The notes beneath the pieces are model-generated. The model saw nothing but the letters and a program-made list of their open reading frames with translations, did not search any database and had not been told where the DNA came from. The position numbers were made by a program, and so were the translations under genes. From UBA10364 sp049611965 (GTDB taxonomy: Bacteria > Bacteroidota > Bacteroidia > Flavobacteriales > Schleiferiaceae), in contig JBMZBC010000016.1 in assembly GCA_049611965.1 (NCBI GenBank), positions 1 to 43,763 of the forward strand: DNA of 43,763 nucleotides, read 5' to 3'. Positions 32,926 through 42,471 of this stretch are shown here, piece after piece. The stretch's first letter is position 1. The number at the start of each line of letters is the position of its first letter.

Positions 32926-33234
32926 TTAAGCTTCTCCAGTAGGACCGCCAAAGTTCAATGGCACCTGAGGAGGTTCGTGCGTCTGAACATTTCCGAAGTT
33001 CTGTTCGTAGCGACTTACATTGTCGTTCAAAGCACCTAGCAAACGCTTGGCATGCTCTGGAGTCAGGATGACTCTAGACTGTACTTTCGCCTTCGGCACA
33101 CCCGGCATCATCTGAATGAAGTCCAAAACAAACTCTGTTGGGCTGTGATTGATTGCCACCAAGTTGCTATACACCCCTTGCGCCATTTCTTCACTCAACT
33201 CGATGTTGATTTGTCCTTCTTTCTGATCAGCCAT
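32926..33234 (-). CDS. DUF3467 family protein cotranscribed with rpoC
   Basis: A 102-residue cytoplasmic protein matching DUF3467. Conserved blocks: INIELSEEMAQGVYSNLVAI (9-28), HSPTEFVLDFIQMMPG (30-45) and RVILTPEHAKRLLGALNDNV (54-73), with a Pro/Gly-rich tail. It begins 16 bases after the rpoC stop and is the last gene before the operon terminator, so it is expressed with RNA polymerase subunits. From memory this neighbourhood recurs in Bacteroidota, which suggests a link to transcription, but I know of no demonstrated function. The proposed link is inference from synteny. Confidence 0.92.
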   Translation of the reverse strand: MADQKEGQINIELSEEMAQGVYSNLVAINHSPTEFVLDFIQMMPGVPKAKVQSRVILTPEHAKRLLGALNDNVSRYEQNFGNVQTHEPPQVPLNFGGPTGEA

Positions 33235-33250
33235 GTTTACCTGCTTAAAC

Positions 33251-36200
33251 TTATTCTACGTCTACGCTTAGCGTTTCTTGCATCTGCTCGTACTCTTCTT
33301 TCGAACCTACCAGCGTTGAGCGGTATTTCTTCAGACCAGTACCTGCAGGGATCAAGTGACCTACGATAACGTTCTCTTTCAAACCTTCTAGAGTATCCTC
33401 CTTCGCGTTTACAGCCGCTTCGTTCAATACTTTCGTAGTCTCCTGGAACGATGCCGCAGAGATGAACGATTTCGTCTGTAGCGACGCTCTAGTAATACCT
33501 TGAAGTACTGGAGCAGCCGTAGCAGGACGTGCATCACGCGCTGTTACAAGTGCCTTGTCTTCACGAGTCAAGATGCTATTCTCATCACGCAACTCACGAG
33601 AGCTGATGATTTGACCTACTTTCAAGTTCTCGCTTTCACCAGCGTCCTCAACAACCTTCATTCCGAAAATGTTATCGTTCTCCTCGATGAAATCTACTGC
33701 GTGTACTAGATTACCTTCCAAGAACAATGTATCCCCTGTATCTTGAATTTTTACCTTACGCATCATCTGACGAACGATTACCTCGAAGTGCTTATCGTTG
33801 ATTTTCACACCCTGAAGACGATATACTTCCTGAATCTCGTTTACCAAGTACGACTGTACTGCCGTAGGACCTTTAATCGCTAGGATATCGTTTGGTGTAA
33901 TTGCACCATCCGAAAGTGGCGTACCCGCTTTTACGAAGTCGTTCTCTTGAACGAGAATCTGCTTGCTCAAGTTGATCAAGTACTTCTTCACCTCACCAGT
34001 ACGGCTTTCGATGATGATCTCACGGTTACCACGCTTGATCTTACCGTAGCTTACGATACCGTCGATGGCAGCAACAACTGCTGGGTTCGATGGGTTACGA
34101 GCTTCGAACAATTCCGTTACACGTGGAAGACCACCGGTAATATCACCTGCCTTCGCACTCTTACGAGCAATCTTTACAAGAATCTTACCTGCAGGGATTT
34201 CCTCACCTTCTTCCACCATCAAGTGTGCACCTACAGGCAATGTGTAGTGCTTCACTTCGTTTCCGTCACCGTCCATTACCTGGATGGTTGGAATCAACTT
34301 ACGGTTACGGTTTTCAGAAATTACCTTGTCTTGGAAACCAGTTTGCTCATCAATCTCTACTTTGTATGTAGTTCCTTGGATAATATCCTTGTAAGCAATC
34401 TTACCTGGAGCCTCCGCAATAATTACTGCATTGTAAGGATCCCATTGAACGATCTCAGCGTCTTTCTTCACTTTCTGACCGTCTTTCACTTTCAAAATAC
34501 CACCGTAAGGAATGTTGTTAGTCATTACTGTACGACCGGTCTTCACATCGACCAAACGCATTTCACCAGTACGACCAATAACAATCTTGTCGCCATCTTC
34601 ATTATCTACTGTACGAACATCCTCTAGTTCAATCTTACCGTCGAATTTCGCTAGAATCTTGTTCTCTTCAGATACGTTACCTGCAGTACCCCCAACGTGG
34701 AAGGTACGTAGTGTCAACTGTGTACCCGGCTCACCAATAGATTGTGCTGCAATAACACCTACTGAATCACCTTGCTGCGCACCTTTGTTGGTAGCGAGGT
34801 TGGTACCGTAACACTTCTCACAAATACCGCGCTTCGTAGCACATGTCAATGGAGAGCGTACTTCTACGGTTTCGATGGCAGATGCATCAATCTTGTTGGC
34901 AATCTCCTCAGTGATGAGTTCACCTGCTTCGATGTATACTTCGTCAGTCAACGGATCAACTACGTCGTTCAAAGAAACACGACCGATGATACGCTCAGCA
35001 AGCGATTCTACGATCTCTTCGCTCTTCTTCAGTGCAGTTACCTCCAAACCACGTAATGTGCCACAATCTACCTCATTTACCACTACATCCTGAGCAACAT
35101 CGTGTAGACGACGCGTCAAGTAACCAGCATCCGCCGTTTTCAATGCCGTATCCGCAAGACCTTTACGTGCACCGTGCGTTGAAATAAAGTACTCAAGGAT
35201 GGATAGACCTTCCTTAAAGTTCGAGATAATCGGGTTTTCAATAATCTCACCACCTGCAGAACCTGATTTCTGTGGCTTAGCCATCAAACCACGCATACCA
35301 GAGAGCTGACGAATCTGCTCTTTAGAACCACGCGCTCCAGAATCAAGCATCATGTAAATTGGGTTAAAACCTTGACGGTCATTGATCAACGTGCTCATCG
35401 CTTCTTGCGTTAAACGAGCATTGGTGTTGGTCCATACGTCAATTACCTGGTTGTAACGTTCGTTATTGGTGATAAGACCCATGTTGTACGAAGCGAAAAT
35501 GCCCTCCACTTCTTCCGAAGCTTCTGAGATCAATTTTTCCTTCGCATCCGGGATACGGATATCGTTCAATGAGAACGATAGACCACCGCGGAATGCTCGG
35601 CCGTAACCCATAGACTTGATATCATCTAAGAACTTCGCTGTAGCAGGTACATCCGTCTTCTTCAAGACATCAGCGATAATACCACGCAACGCTTTCTTAG
35701 TAAGTACTTGGTTGATATACGGTACACGCTCTGGAACTGCTTGGTTGAACAATACTCGACCAACAGTAGTCTCGATGAATTCCATCTTCATGGAACCATC
35801 CTCTTGCTCAACACGCCCCTTAATCTTAATCTGAGCGTGCAGATCAACAGCACCTTCATTCAAAGCGATTCCCACTTCTTCTGGAGAGTAGAATACCATA
35901 CCCTCGCCTCTTACAGGCATGTCCTTAGTATTCTTCATGGATTTGGTCATGTAGTACAGACCCAATACCATATCCTGTGAAGGAACTGCAATAGGCGAAC
36001 CGTTTGCAGGGTTCAAGATGTTATGAGAAGCTAGCATCAATACTTGCGCTTCCAAGATCGCAGCTGGACCTAGCGGCAAGTGAACAGCCATCTGGTCACC
36101 ATCGAAATCCGCGTTAAATGCCGTACACGCTAGCGGGTGCAATTGGATTGCCTTACCCTCGATTAGCTTCGGCTGGAACGCTTGGATACCCAAACGGTGA

Positions 36201-37540
36201 AGTGTCGGAGCACGGTTCAATAGTACCGGATGACCTTTCATCACATTTTCTAGGATGTCCCAAACAACTGGGTCACGACGATCGATGATCTTCTTACCAG
36301 ACTTCACAGTCTTCACAATTCCTCTTTCAATCAACTTACGTACGATGAACGGCTTGTAAAGTTCTGCAGCCATATTCTTAGGAAGACCACATTCGTGTAG
36401 TTTTAATTCTGGACCTACAACAATTACCGAACGTGCAGAGTAATCAACACGCTTACCCAATAGGTTTTGACGGAAACGACCTTGCTTACCTTTCAATGAA
36501 TCTGAAAGTGATTTCAAAGGACGGTTGCTTTCAGTCTTAACTGCTGACGACTTACGAGTGTTGTCGAATAGACTGTCCACAGATTCCTGAAGCATACGCT
36601 TCTCATTTCTCAAGATCACCTCAGGTGCCTTAATTTCGAGCAGACGCTTTAAACGGTTGTTACGGATAATTACACGACGGTATAAATCGTTCAAATCTGA
36701 TGTAGCGAAACGACCACCATCTAGCGGTACCAATGGACGAAGTTCTGGCGGAATCACTGGAACTACGCTCATCACCATCCACTCTGGATTATTCTCAATA
36801 CGTGAGTTCGCATCGCGCAAGCTCTCTACAACCTGTAGACGCTTCAACGCTTCTTGCTTACGCTGCTGAGAAGTTTCCGTATTGGCCTTGTGGCGCAACT
36901 GGTAAGACAATTCATCCAAATCAAGCGTACCAAGTAGCGCTTGCACTGCTTCAGCACCCATTTTGGCGATGAATTTATTCGGATCCGAATCTTCTAAGTA
37001 TTGGTTTTCGATTGGCAAACGCTCCATTGCATCCAAATACTCGTCTTCAGTCAAGAACTGCATGCGCTCTAGCGGGTTGCCCTCGTTATCTACGGCATTA
37101 CCTGCCTGGATGACTACATAACGCTCGTAGTAAATCACCATGTCTAACTTTTTAGACGGCAATCCCAATAGGTAACCAATTTTATTCGGCAACGAACGGA
37201 AGTACCAAATGTGAACGACAGGAACCACCAATGAGATGTGTCCTACACGATCACGACGTACTTTCTTTTCAGTCACCTCAACACCACAACGGTCACAAAC
37301 AATACCCTTGTAACGGATACGCTTATACTTTCCACAAGCACACTCGTAATCCTTAACAGGACCGAAGATGCGCTCACAGAAGAGACCATCACGCTCAGGT
37401 TTGTGCGTACGGTAGTTGATTGTTTCTGGTTTCAAAACCTCTCCATGACTGTTTTCAAGGATGGTTTCTGGGGCAGTCAACGAGATTGTGATCTTGTTGA
37501 ATGCGCTGTTTTGATTTTTATCGCTTTTTCTTAGAGCCAT
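33251..37540 (-). CDS. rpoC: RNA polymerase beta' subunit
   Basis: The 1429-residue largest core subunit. The N-terminal zinc finger is Cys67, Cys69, Cys82 and Cys85 (ECACGKYKRIRYKGIVCDRC). The catalytic Mg2+ triad is Asp477, Asp479, Asp481 in FNADFDGDQMAVHLPLG. The second zinc site is CATKRGICEKCYG. The trigger loop region (SIGEPGTQLTLRTFHVGGTA) is intact. The length is normal for Bacteroidota, with no inteins or breaks. It follows rpoB after 50 bases that hold a terminator-like hairpin, and runs into DUF3467. Confidence 0.98.
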   Translation of the reverse strand: MALRKSDKNQNSAFNKITISLTAPETILENSHGEVLKPETINYRTHKPERDGLFCERIFGPVKDYECACGKYKRIRYKGIVCDRCGVEVTEKKVRRDRVGHISLVVPVVHIWYFRSLPNKIGYLLGLPSKKLDMVIYYERYVVIQAGNAVDNEGNPLERMQFLTEDEYLDAMERLPIENQYLEDSDPNKFIAKMGAEAVQALLGTLDLDELSYQLRHKANTETSQQRKQEALKRLQVVESLRDANSRIENNPEWMVMSVVPVIPPELRPLVPLDGGRFATSDLNDLYRRVIIRNNRLKRLLEIKAPEVILRNEKRMLQESVDSLFDNTRKSSAVKTESNRPLKSLSDSLKGKQGRFRQNLLGKRVDYSARSVIVVGPELKLHECGLPKNMAAELYKPFIVRKLIERGIVKTVKSGKKIIDRRDPVVWDILENVMKGHPVLLNRAPTLHRLGIQAFQPKLIEGKAIQLHPLACTAFNADFDGDQMAVHLPLGPAAILEAQVLMLASHNILNPANGSPIAVPSQDMVLGLYYMTKSMKNTKDMPVRGEGMVFYSPEEVGIALNEGAVDLHAQIKIKGRVEQEDGSMKMEFIETTVGRVLFNQAVPERVPYINQVLTKKALRGIIADVLKKTDVPATAKFLDDIKSMGYGRAFRGGLSFSLNDIRIPDAKEKLISEASEEVEGIFASYNMGLITNNERYNQVIDVWTNTNARLTQEAMSTLINDRQGFNPIYMMLDSGARGSKEQIRQLSGMRGLMAKPQKSGSAGGEIIENPIISNFKEGLSILEYFISTHGARKGLADTALKTADAGYLTRRLHDVAQDVVVNEVDCGTLRGLEVTALKKSEEIVESLAERIIGRVSLNDVVDPLTDEVYIEAGELITEEIANKIDASAIETVEVRSPLTCATKRGICEKCYGTNLATNKGAQQGDSVGVIAAQSIGEPGTQLTLRTFHVGGTAGNVSEENKILAKFDGKIELEDVRTVDNEDGDKIVIGRTGEMRLVDVKTGRTVMTNNIPYGGILKVKDGQKVKKDAEIVQWDPYNAVIIAEAPGKIAYKDIIQGTTYKVEIDEQTGFQDKVISENRNRKLIPTIQVMDGDGNEVKHYTLPVGAHLMVEEGEEIPAGKILVKIARKSAKAGDITGGLPRVTELFEARNPSNPAVVAAIDGIVSYGKIKRGNREIIIESRTGEVKKYLINLSKQILVQENDFVKAGTPLSDGAITPNDILAIKGPTAVQSYLVNEIQEVYRLQGVKINDKHFEVIVRQMMRKVKIQDTGDTLFLEGNLVHAVDFIEENDNIFGMKVVEDAGESENLKVGQIISSRELRDENSILTREDKALVTARDARPATAAPVLQGITRASLQTKSFISAASFQETTKVLNEAAVNAKEDTLEGLKENVIVGHLIPAGTGLKKYRSTLVGSKEEYEQMQETLSVDVE

Positions 37541-37554
37541 AATGCGATTGTATT

Positions 37555-37578
37555 AAAACCCGAGGCCGTAGCCTCGGG
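37555..37578 (-). terminator. Terminator-like hairpin between rpoB and rpoC
   Basis: In the mRNA sense CCCGAGGC-TACG-GCCTCGGG is followed by TTTT AA (plus-strand A-run 37555-37558). The 8-bp stem is perfect and GC-rich, and the loop is a stable-type tetraloop. It has the shape of an intrinsic terminator with a short U-tract inside an essential operon. It may act as an attenuator, an RNase processing site or an mRNA 3'-end protector rather than a full stop. Confidence 0.65.
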
Positions 37579-37590
37579 GATTATTCATTT

Positions 37591-40500
37591 TTAGTCCAAC
37601 GTTACTTTCAATCCTAAACCTTTCAATTCATGTAGCAATACATTGAACGATTCTGGAATACCTGGAGTCGGCATGCGCTCACCTTTCACGATTGCCTCAT
37701 AGGTCTTCGCACGACCAATAACGTCATCCGATTTTACTGTGAGGATCTCACGCAAGATGTTAGCAGCACCGAAGGCCTCAAGTGCCCATACCTCCATCTC
37801 ACCGAAACGCTGACCACCAAACTGAGCTTTACCACCCAACGGTTGCTGTGTAATCAATGAGTATGGACCAATAGAACGAGCGTGCATCTTGTCATCAACC
37901 ATGTGACCTAGTTTCAACATGTAGATAATACCTACTGTTGCTCTTTGATCAAACGGCTCACCGGTACCTCCATCGTACAATTGTGTGTGACCGAATTCAG
38001 GAAGGCCTGCCTCGCTCACGTACGAAGAGATATCGTCAAGTGACGCACCGTCAAAGATTGGTGTAGCAAAGTTTTTATCAAGCTTTCTACCCGCCCAACC
38101 TAGTACAGTTTCGTAAATCTGACCGATGTTCATACGAGAAGGTACACCTAGTGGGTTCAATACGATATCCACTGGAGTTCCATCTTCCAAGAACGGCATG
38201 TCTTCATCACGAACAATTCTCGCAACGATACCTTTGTTACCGTGACGACCTGCCATCTTATCACCCACTTTCAGCTTGCGCTTCTTAGCAATGTATACTT
38301 TGGCCAATTTCACAATACCTGCTGGTAATTCATCACCTACTGTAATCGCAAAACGCTTACGGCGGTATGAACCCTGGATATCATTTACTCGAATCTTGTA
38401 ATTGTGAATCAACGTATCGATTTTGTCGTTACGAACGTCGTCAGTCGTCCACTTACCACCTACGATACGGCTATAATCTTCAATTGCGTTCAAGGCTTTT
38501 AACGTAAACTTCGTTCCCTTAGGAATTACATCTTCGTTAAGATCATTGATGACACCTTGAGAAGTCTTACCCTGAACCAAAGTGCTCAATTTAGAAACGA
38601 ACACCGACTTCAATTCTGCCAATTCAGCAGCCATTTCAAGATCGAGTTGTGCGATTTCTTCTTTGTCTTCAGCACGTTGACGCTTGTCTTTAACCAAACG
38701 CGTAAACAACTTCTTATCGATTACCACACCATTTAAAGATGGAGAAGCTTTCAATGAAGCATCCTTAACGTCACCAGCCTTATCACCAAAGATGGCACGA
38801 AGCAGTTTCTCTTCTGGCGAAGGATCGCTCTCCCCTTTCGGCGTAATCTTTCCGATGAGGATATCACCTGGCTTGATTTCAGCACCTACACGGATGATAC
38901 CGTTTTCGTCAAGGTCTTTAGTCGCCTCTTCGCTAACGTTTGGAATATCAGCTGTCAATTCTTCAGCACCCAATTTCGTATCTCGTACTTCCAAAGAGTA
39001 CTCGTCAATGTGGATAGAAGTAAAGATGTCTTCACGTACTACACGCTCTGAGATTACAATAGCATCCTCAAAGTTGTACCCTTTCCAAGGCATAAATGAC
39101 ACAAGCATATTACGACCCAAGGCAAGTTCACCTTTCTGAGTTGCGTAACCTTCACAAAGAACTTGGCCGAACTCAACACGATCGCCTCTCTTAACGATTG
39201 GCTTCAAGTTGATGGTTGTTCCTTGGTTGGTCTTCTGGAACTTCACCAAATGGTACGTCTTCACGTCTTCTTCGAAGCTTACTGCGCGATCTTCTTCGCT
39301 ACGATCGTAACGAATCTGGATCTGCATAGAATCTACGTACTCAACAGTACCTGCTCCTTCAGAGTTGATCAATACACGTGAATCTGTAGCTACTTGTCTT
39401 TCAAGACCAGTACCAACGATAGGTGCTTCAGGACGTAAAAGTGGTACAGCCTGACGCATCATGTTCGATCCCATCAATGCACGGTTTGCATCATCGTGCT
39501 CAAGGAACGGAATGAGGGATGCAGAAATAGAAGCAATCTGGTTTGGCGCAACGTCCATGAAATCAATGGTCGTTGGCTCAACAACTGGGAAGTCACCTTC
39601 CTCGCGAACTTTTACCTTCTCATTGATGAATGTTCCGTCTGGGCTGATTGGAGCATTCGCCTGAGCGATAACTTTCGCTTCCTCTTCTTCTGCACTTAAG
39701 TATTGTGGTGCTTCATCAACAACAACTTTACCTTCTTCAACTTTGCGGTAAGGTGTTTCGATGAATCCCATAGAGTTCACTTTGGCATATACACAAAGTG
39801 AAGAAATCAAACCAATGTTCGGACCTTCTGGAGTTTCGATAGGACACAGACGACCGTAGTGCGTGTAGTGAACATCACGAACCTCGAAACCTGCGCGCTC
39901 ACGAGAAAGACCACCAGGCCCTAATGCTGAAAGACGACGCTTGTGCGTAATTTCTGACAATGGGTTGGTCTGGTCCATGAACTGGCTCAGCTGGTTGGTA
40001 CCGAAGAAAGAATTAATCACAGAAGACAATGTCTTCGCGTTGATCAAATCAATTGGAGTAAATACCTCGTTGTCACGAACGTTCATACGCTCACGAATTG
40101 TACGCGCCATACGAGCAAGACCTACACCAAACTGGTTGGCCATCTGCTCGCCTACAGTACGTACACGACGGTTACTCAAGTGGTCGATATCGTCAATCTC
40201 AGCCTTCGAGTTAATCAACTCAATCAAGCGCTTGATGATTTCAATAATATCGCCTTTTGTCAATACCTGAGAATCTTCGTCAGAACCTTCGTACAATTTC
40301 TTGTTCAAACGGTAACGACCCACCTCACCAAGAGAGTAGCGTTGCTCAGAGAAGAATAATTTATCGATAATACCACGAGCTGTTTCTTCATCAGGCGGTT
40401 CCGCGTTACGCAACTGACGGTAGATGTGCTCTACAGCCTCTTTCTCCGTATTCGTTGGATCCTTCTGAAGGGTATTGTGGATGATCGCGAAGTCTGAAGA

Positions 40501-41409
40501 TGCAATATCTTCTTTATGAAGAAGGATAGTACTTACTTCAGCATCAAGGATTTCTTCAGTGTGCTCTTTATCAAGAATCGTATCGCGGTCCAAAATAACC
40601 TCGTTACGCTCGATAGATACAACTTCACCGGTATCCTCATCTACGAAATCTTCAATCCACGTCTTCAATACTCTCGCAGCAAGTTTGCGACCAATAGAAC
40701 GCTTAAGTGCGGCTTTGCTCACTTTAACTTCTTCTGCAAGGTCAAAGATTTCAAGAATGTCTTTGTCTCTTTCGTAACCGATCGAACGAAGTAGCGTCGT
40801 TACAGGCAACTTTTTCTTACGGTCGATGTATGCATACATCACTTGGTTGATATCCGTAGCGAATTCAATCCAAGATCCTTTAAACGGAATAATACGGGCT
40901 GAATAGAGTTTAGTTCCGTTTGCATGGTACGACTGACCGAAGAAAACACCTGGTGAACGGTGCAACTGGCTCACAATAATACGCTCAGCACCGTTTACGA
41001 TAAAGGTGCCTCGTGGAGACATATAAGGGATAGTTCCGAGATACACGTCTTGAACAATCGTTTCAAAATCTTCGTGCTCTGGATCCGTACAGTACAATTT
41101 TAGACGCGCCTTCAATGGAACACAGAATGTCAAGCCACGCTCGATACATTCGCGCTCTGAATAACGCGGTGGATCTACAAAGTAGTCCAAGAACTCAAGA
41201 ACGAAGTTGTTTCTTGAATCCGAAATAGGGAAATTTTCCGCAAATACGCGGTGAAGACCTTCTTCTGATCTTTCTGATGGCTTCGTCTCAATCTGGAAGA
41301 AGTCCATAAAGCTCTTCAACTGAATGTCTAGAAAGTCCGGGAATGCCGTCTTAATAGCAGTTGATGAGAAGTTGATTCGCTCCTGTGGAGCATTAATTTG
41401 GTTTACCAT
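37591..41409 (-). CDS. rpoB: RNA polymerase beta subunit
   Basis: The 1272-residue core subunit. The rifampicin pocket reads QFMDQTNPLSEITHKRRLSA (476-495), with Asp479, His489 and Ser494 at the positions of E. coli Asp516, His526 and Ser531, so no classical resistance change is present. VRDVHYTHYGRLCPIETPEG follows. The C-terminal KMAGRHGNKG and GGKAQFGGQRFGEMEVWALE blocks are complete. Full length, no insertions worth noting. It lies 91 bases after rplL, with a strong hairpin between. Confidence 0.98.
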   Translation of the reverse strand: MVNQINAPQERINFSSTAIKTAFPDFLDIQLKSFMDFFQIETKPSERSEEGLHRVFAENFPISDSRNNFVLEFLDYFVDPPRYSERECIERGLTFCVPLKARLKLYCTDPEHEDFETIVQDVYLGTIPYMSPRGTFIVNGAERIIVSQLHRSPGVFFGQSYHANGTKLYSARIIPFKGSWIEFATDINQVMYAYIDRKKKLPVTTLLRSIGYERDKDILEIFDLAEEVKVSKAALKRSIGRKLAARVLKTWIEDFVDEDTGEVVSIERNEVILDRDTILDKEHTEEILDAEVSTILLHKEDIASSDFAIIHNTLQKDPTNTEKEAVEHIYRQLRNAEPPDEETARGIIDKLFFSEQRYSLGEVGRYRLNKKLYEGSDEDSQVLTKGDIIEIIKRLIELINSKAEIDDIDHLSNRRVRTVGEQMANQFGVGLARMARTIRERMNVRDNEVFTPIDLINAKTLSSVINSFFGTNQLSQFMDQTNPLSEITHKRRLSALGPGGLSRERAGFEVRDVHYTHYGRLCPIETPEGPNIGLISSLCVYAKVNSMGFIETPYRKVEEGKVVVDEAPQYLSAEEEEAKVIAQANAPISPDGTFINEKVKVREEGDFPVVEPTTIDFMDVAPNQIASISASLIPFLEHDDANRALMGSNMMRQAVPLLRPEAPIVGTGLERQVATDSRVLINSEGAGTVEYVDSMQIQIRYDRSEEDRAVSFEEDVKTYHLVKFQKTNQGTTINLKPIVKRGDRVEFGQVLCEGYATQKGELALGRNMLVSFMPWKGYNFEDAIVISERVVREDIFTSIHIDEYSLEVRDTKLGAEELTADIPNVSEEATKDLDENGIIRVGAEIKPGDILIGKITPKGESDPSPEEKLLRAIFGDKAGDVKDASLKASPSLNGVVIDKKLFTRLVKDKRQRAEDKEEIAQLDLEMAAELAELKSVFVSKLSTLVQGKTSQGVINDLNEDVIPKGTKFTLKALNAIEDYSRIVGGKWTTDDVRNDKIDTLIHNYKIRVNDIQGSYRRKRFAITVGDELPAGIVKLAKVYIAKKRKLKVGDKMAGRHGNKGIVARIVRDEDMPFLEDGTPVDIVLNPLGVPSRMNIGQIYETVLGWAGRKLDKNFATPIFDGASLDDISSYVSEAGLPEFGHTQLYDGGTGEPFDQRATVGIIYMLKLGHMVDDKMHARSIGPYSLITQQPLGGKAQFGGQRFGEMEVWALEAFGAANILREILTVKSDDVIGRAKTYEAIVKGERMPTPGIPESFNVLLHELKGLGLKVTLD

Positions 41410-41435
41410 TTCAGCCCAAAATGTTAATTAAACAC

Positions 41436-41478
41436 AAAAAGGTTTAGGTCTAAGGGGACCTCCCCAAAGACCTAAACC
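41436..41478 (-). terminator. Strong terminator/attenuator-like hairpin between rplL and rpoB
   Basis: An 11-bp outer stem, GGTTTAGGTCT (41441-41451) with AGACCTAAACC (41468-41478), an internal A/A loop, and an inner GGGG/CCCC stem (41454-41457 with 41462-41465). In the mRNA sense it runs into five U (plus-strand A-run 41436-41440), then UGUGUUU. This is the position where E. coli has its rplL-rpoB attenuator and RNase III site. It probably lets only part of the transcripts enter rpoB-rpoC. Confidence 0.75.
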
Positions 41479-41500
41479 GGATAACCTAGCAGGTGATCAA

Positions 41501-41878
41501 TTACTTGATCTCTACTTCAGCACCAGCCTCTTCAAGCTGTGCTTTCAAAGCTTCTGCTTCGTCTTTTGATACGCCTTCCTTCAATGCAGCAGGTGCGCTA
41601 TCTACTTTTTCTTTCGCTTCTTTCAAGCCAAGTCCAGTCATTTCCTTAACAAGCTTAACTACAGCAAGTTTAGAACCGCCAGCAGCTTTCAAGATTACGT
41701 CGAACTCAGTTTGCTCCTCGCCACCGCCAGCTTCGCCGCCAGCTGCAGGACCAGCAACAGCTACTGCAGCAGCAGCCGGCTCGATGCCATATTCTTCTTT
41801 CAAGTAATCTGCCAATTCAGATACTTCTTTCACTGTCAAGTTTACTAGAGCATCGCCCAATTCTTTGATATCAGCCAT
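41501..41878 (-). CDS. rplL: 50S ribosomal protein L7/L12
   Basis: The 125-residue stalk protein that recruits translation GTPases. The N-terminal dimerisation domain (IKELGDALVNLTVKEVSELA) is followed by a flexible Ala/Gly hinge (AAAAVAVAGPAAGG, extended by acidic EAGGGEEQ) and the C-terminal domain with AVVKLVKEMTGLGLKEAKEK, which contacts EF-G and EF-Tu. It lies 51 bases after rplJ. A strong hairpin follows its stop. Confidence 0.98.
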   Translation of the reverse strand: MADIKELGDALVNLTVKEVSELADYLKEEYGIEPAAAAVAVAGPAAGGEAGGGEEQTEFDVILKAAGGSKLAVVKLVKEMTGLGLKEAKEKVDSAPAALKEGVSKDEAEALKAQLEEAGAEVEIK

Positions 41879-41929
41879 TTTTAGTAAAATTTAAAAAGTT
41901 TAATTCTTAGTTATTTGTTATTCAAGGAA

Positions 41930-42451
41930 TTACGCGTTGCGCTCTTCCAAAGTTTTTAGGAGACCAGCAAGGCTTCCACCGGCACTTTGAAGTGCAGAAA
42001 CAACGTTTTTCGCAGGGCTCTGGAGCAATGTTAATACATCTCCAATCAACTCTTCTTTAGACTTGATTGCAGTTAACATTTCCAAGTTTTCATCACCTAC
42101 ATAAACGCTTTCTTCAATCCAAGCGCCTTTCAAAACTGGCTTGTCGTTCTTCTTACGGAACTCTTTAATGAGTTTCGCAGGAGCGTTACCAGCTTCAGCA
42201 AGCATTATACTAGTGTTTCCTTTCAATACGTCGTAAAGACCATCAAAGTCTTTCTCAGACGCATCCATAGCTTTCTTGAGCAACGTGTTCTTAACCACAG
42301 TCAGCTTGATACCTTTACCAAAGCTTGCTCTGCGCAAGCTAGAAGTTGTATCCGCGTCTAGTGCAGCGATATCCGCCAAGTAAATTGTTGGAGTATCGTT
42401 AAGAATAGTCGTTAGCTCTTCGATTTGAGTAAGTTTATCTTCTCTTGTCAT
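41930..42451 (-). CDS. rplJ: 50S ribosomal protein L10
   Basis: The 173-residue stalk base that anchors L7/L12 dimers on 23S rRNA. The N-terminal rRNA-binding domain includes TIYLADIAALDADTTSSLRR and GIKLTVVKNTLLKKAM. The C-terminal helix (NVVSALQSAGGSLAGLLKTL) binds L12 dimers. Only 20 bases separate it from rplA, so any L10-leader autoregulatory structure would have to lie within the end of rplA; I did not find one. Confidence 0.97.
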   Translation of the reverse strand: MTREDKLTQIEELTTILNDTPTIYLADIAALDADTTSSLRRASFGKGIKLTVVKNTLLKKAMDASEKDFDGLYDVLKGNTSIMLAEAGNAPAKLIKEFRKKNDKPVLKGAWIEESVYVGDENLEMLTAIKSKEELIGDVLTLLQSPAKNVVSALQSAGGSLAGLLKTLEERNA

Positions 42452-42471
42452 GATGCTTTCCTCGTTTAAGA

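Noticed and set aside
33947..34627. 226-codon ORF on the plus strand
   Set aside because: Antisense to rpoC. Many long antisense frames occur across rpoB and rpoC because of their codon bias; none shows a family motif or promoter.
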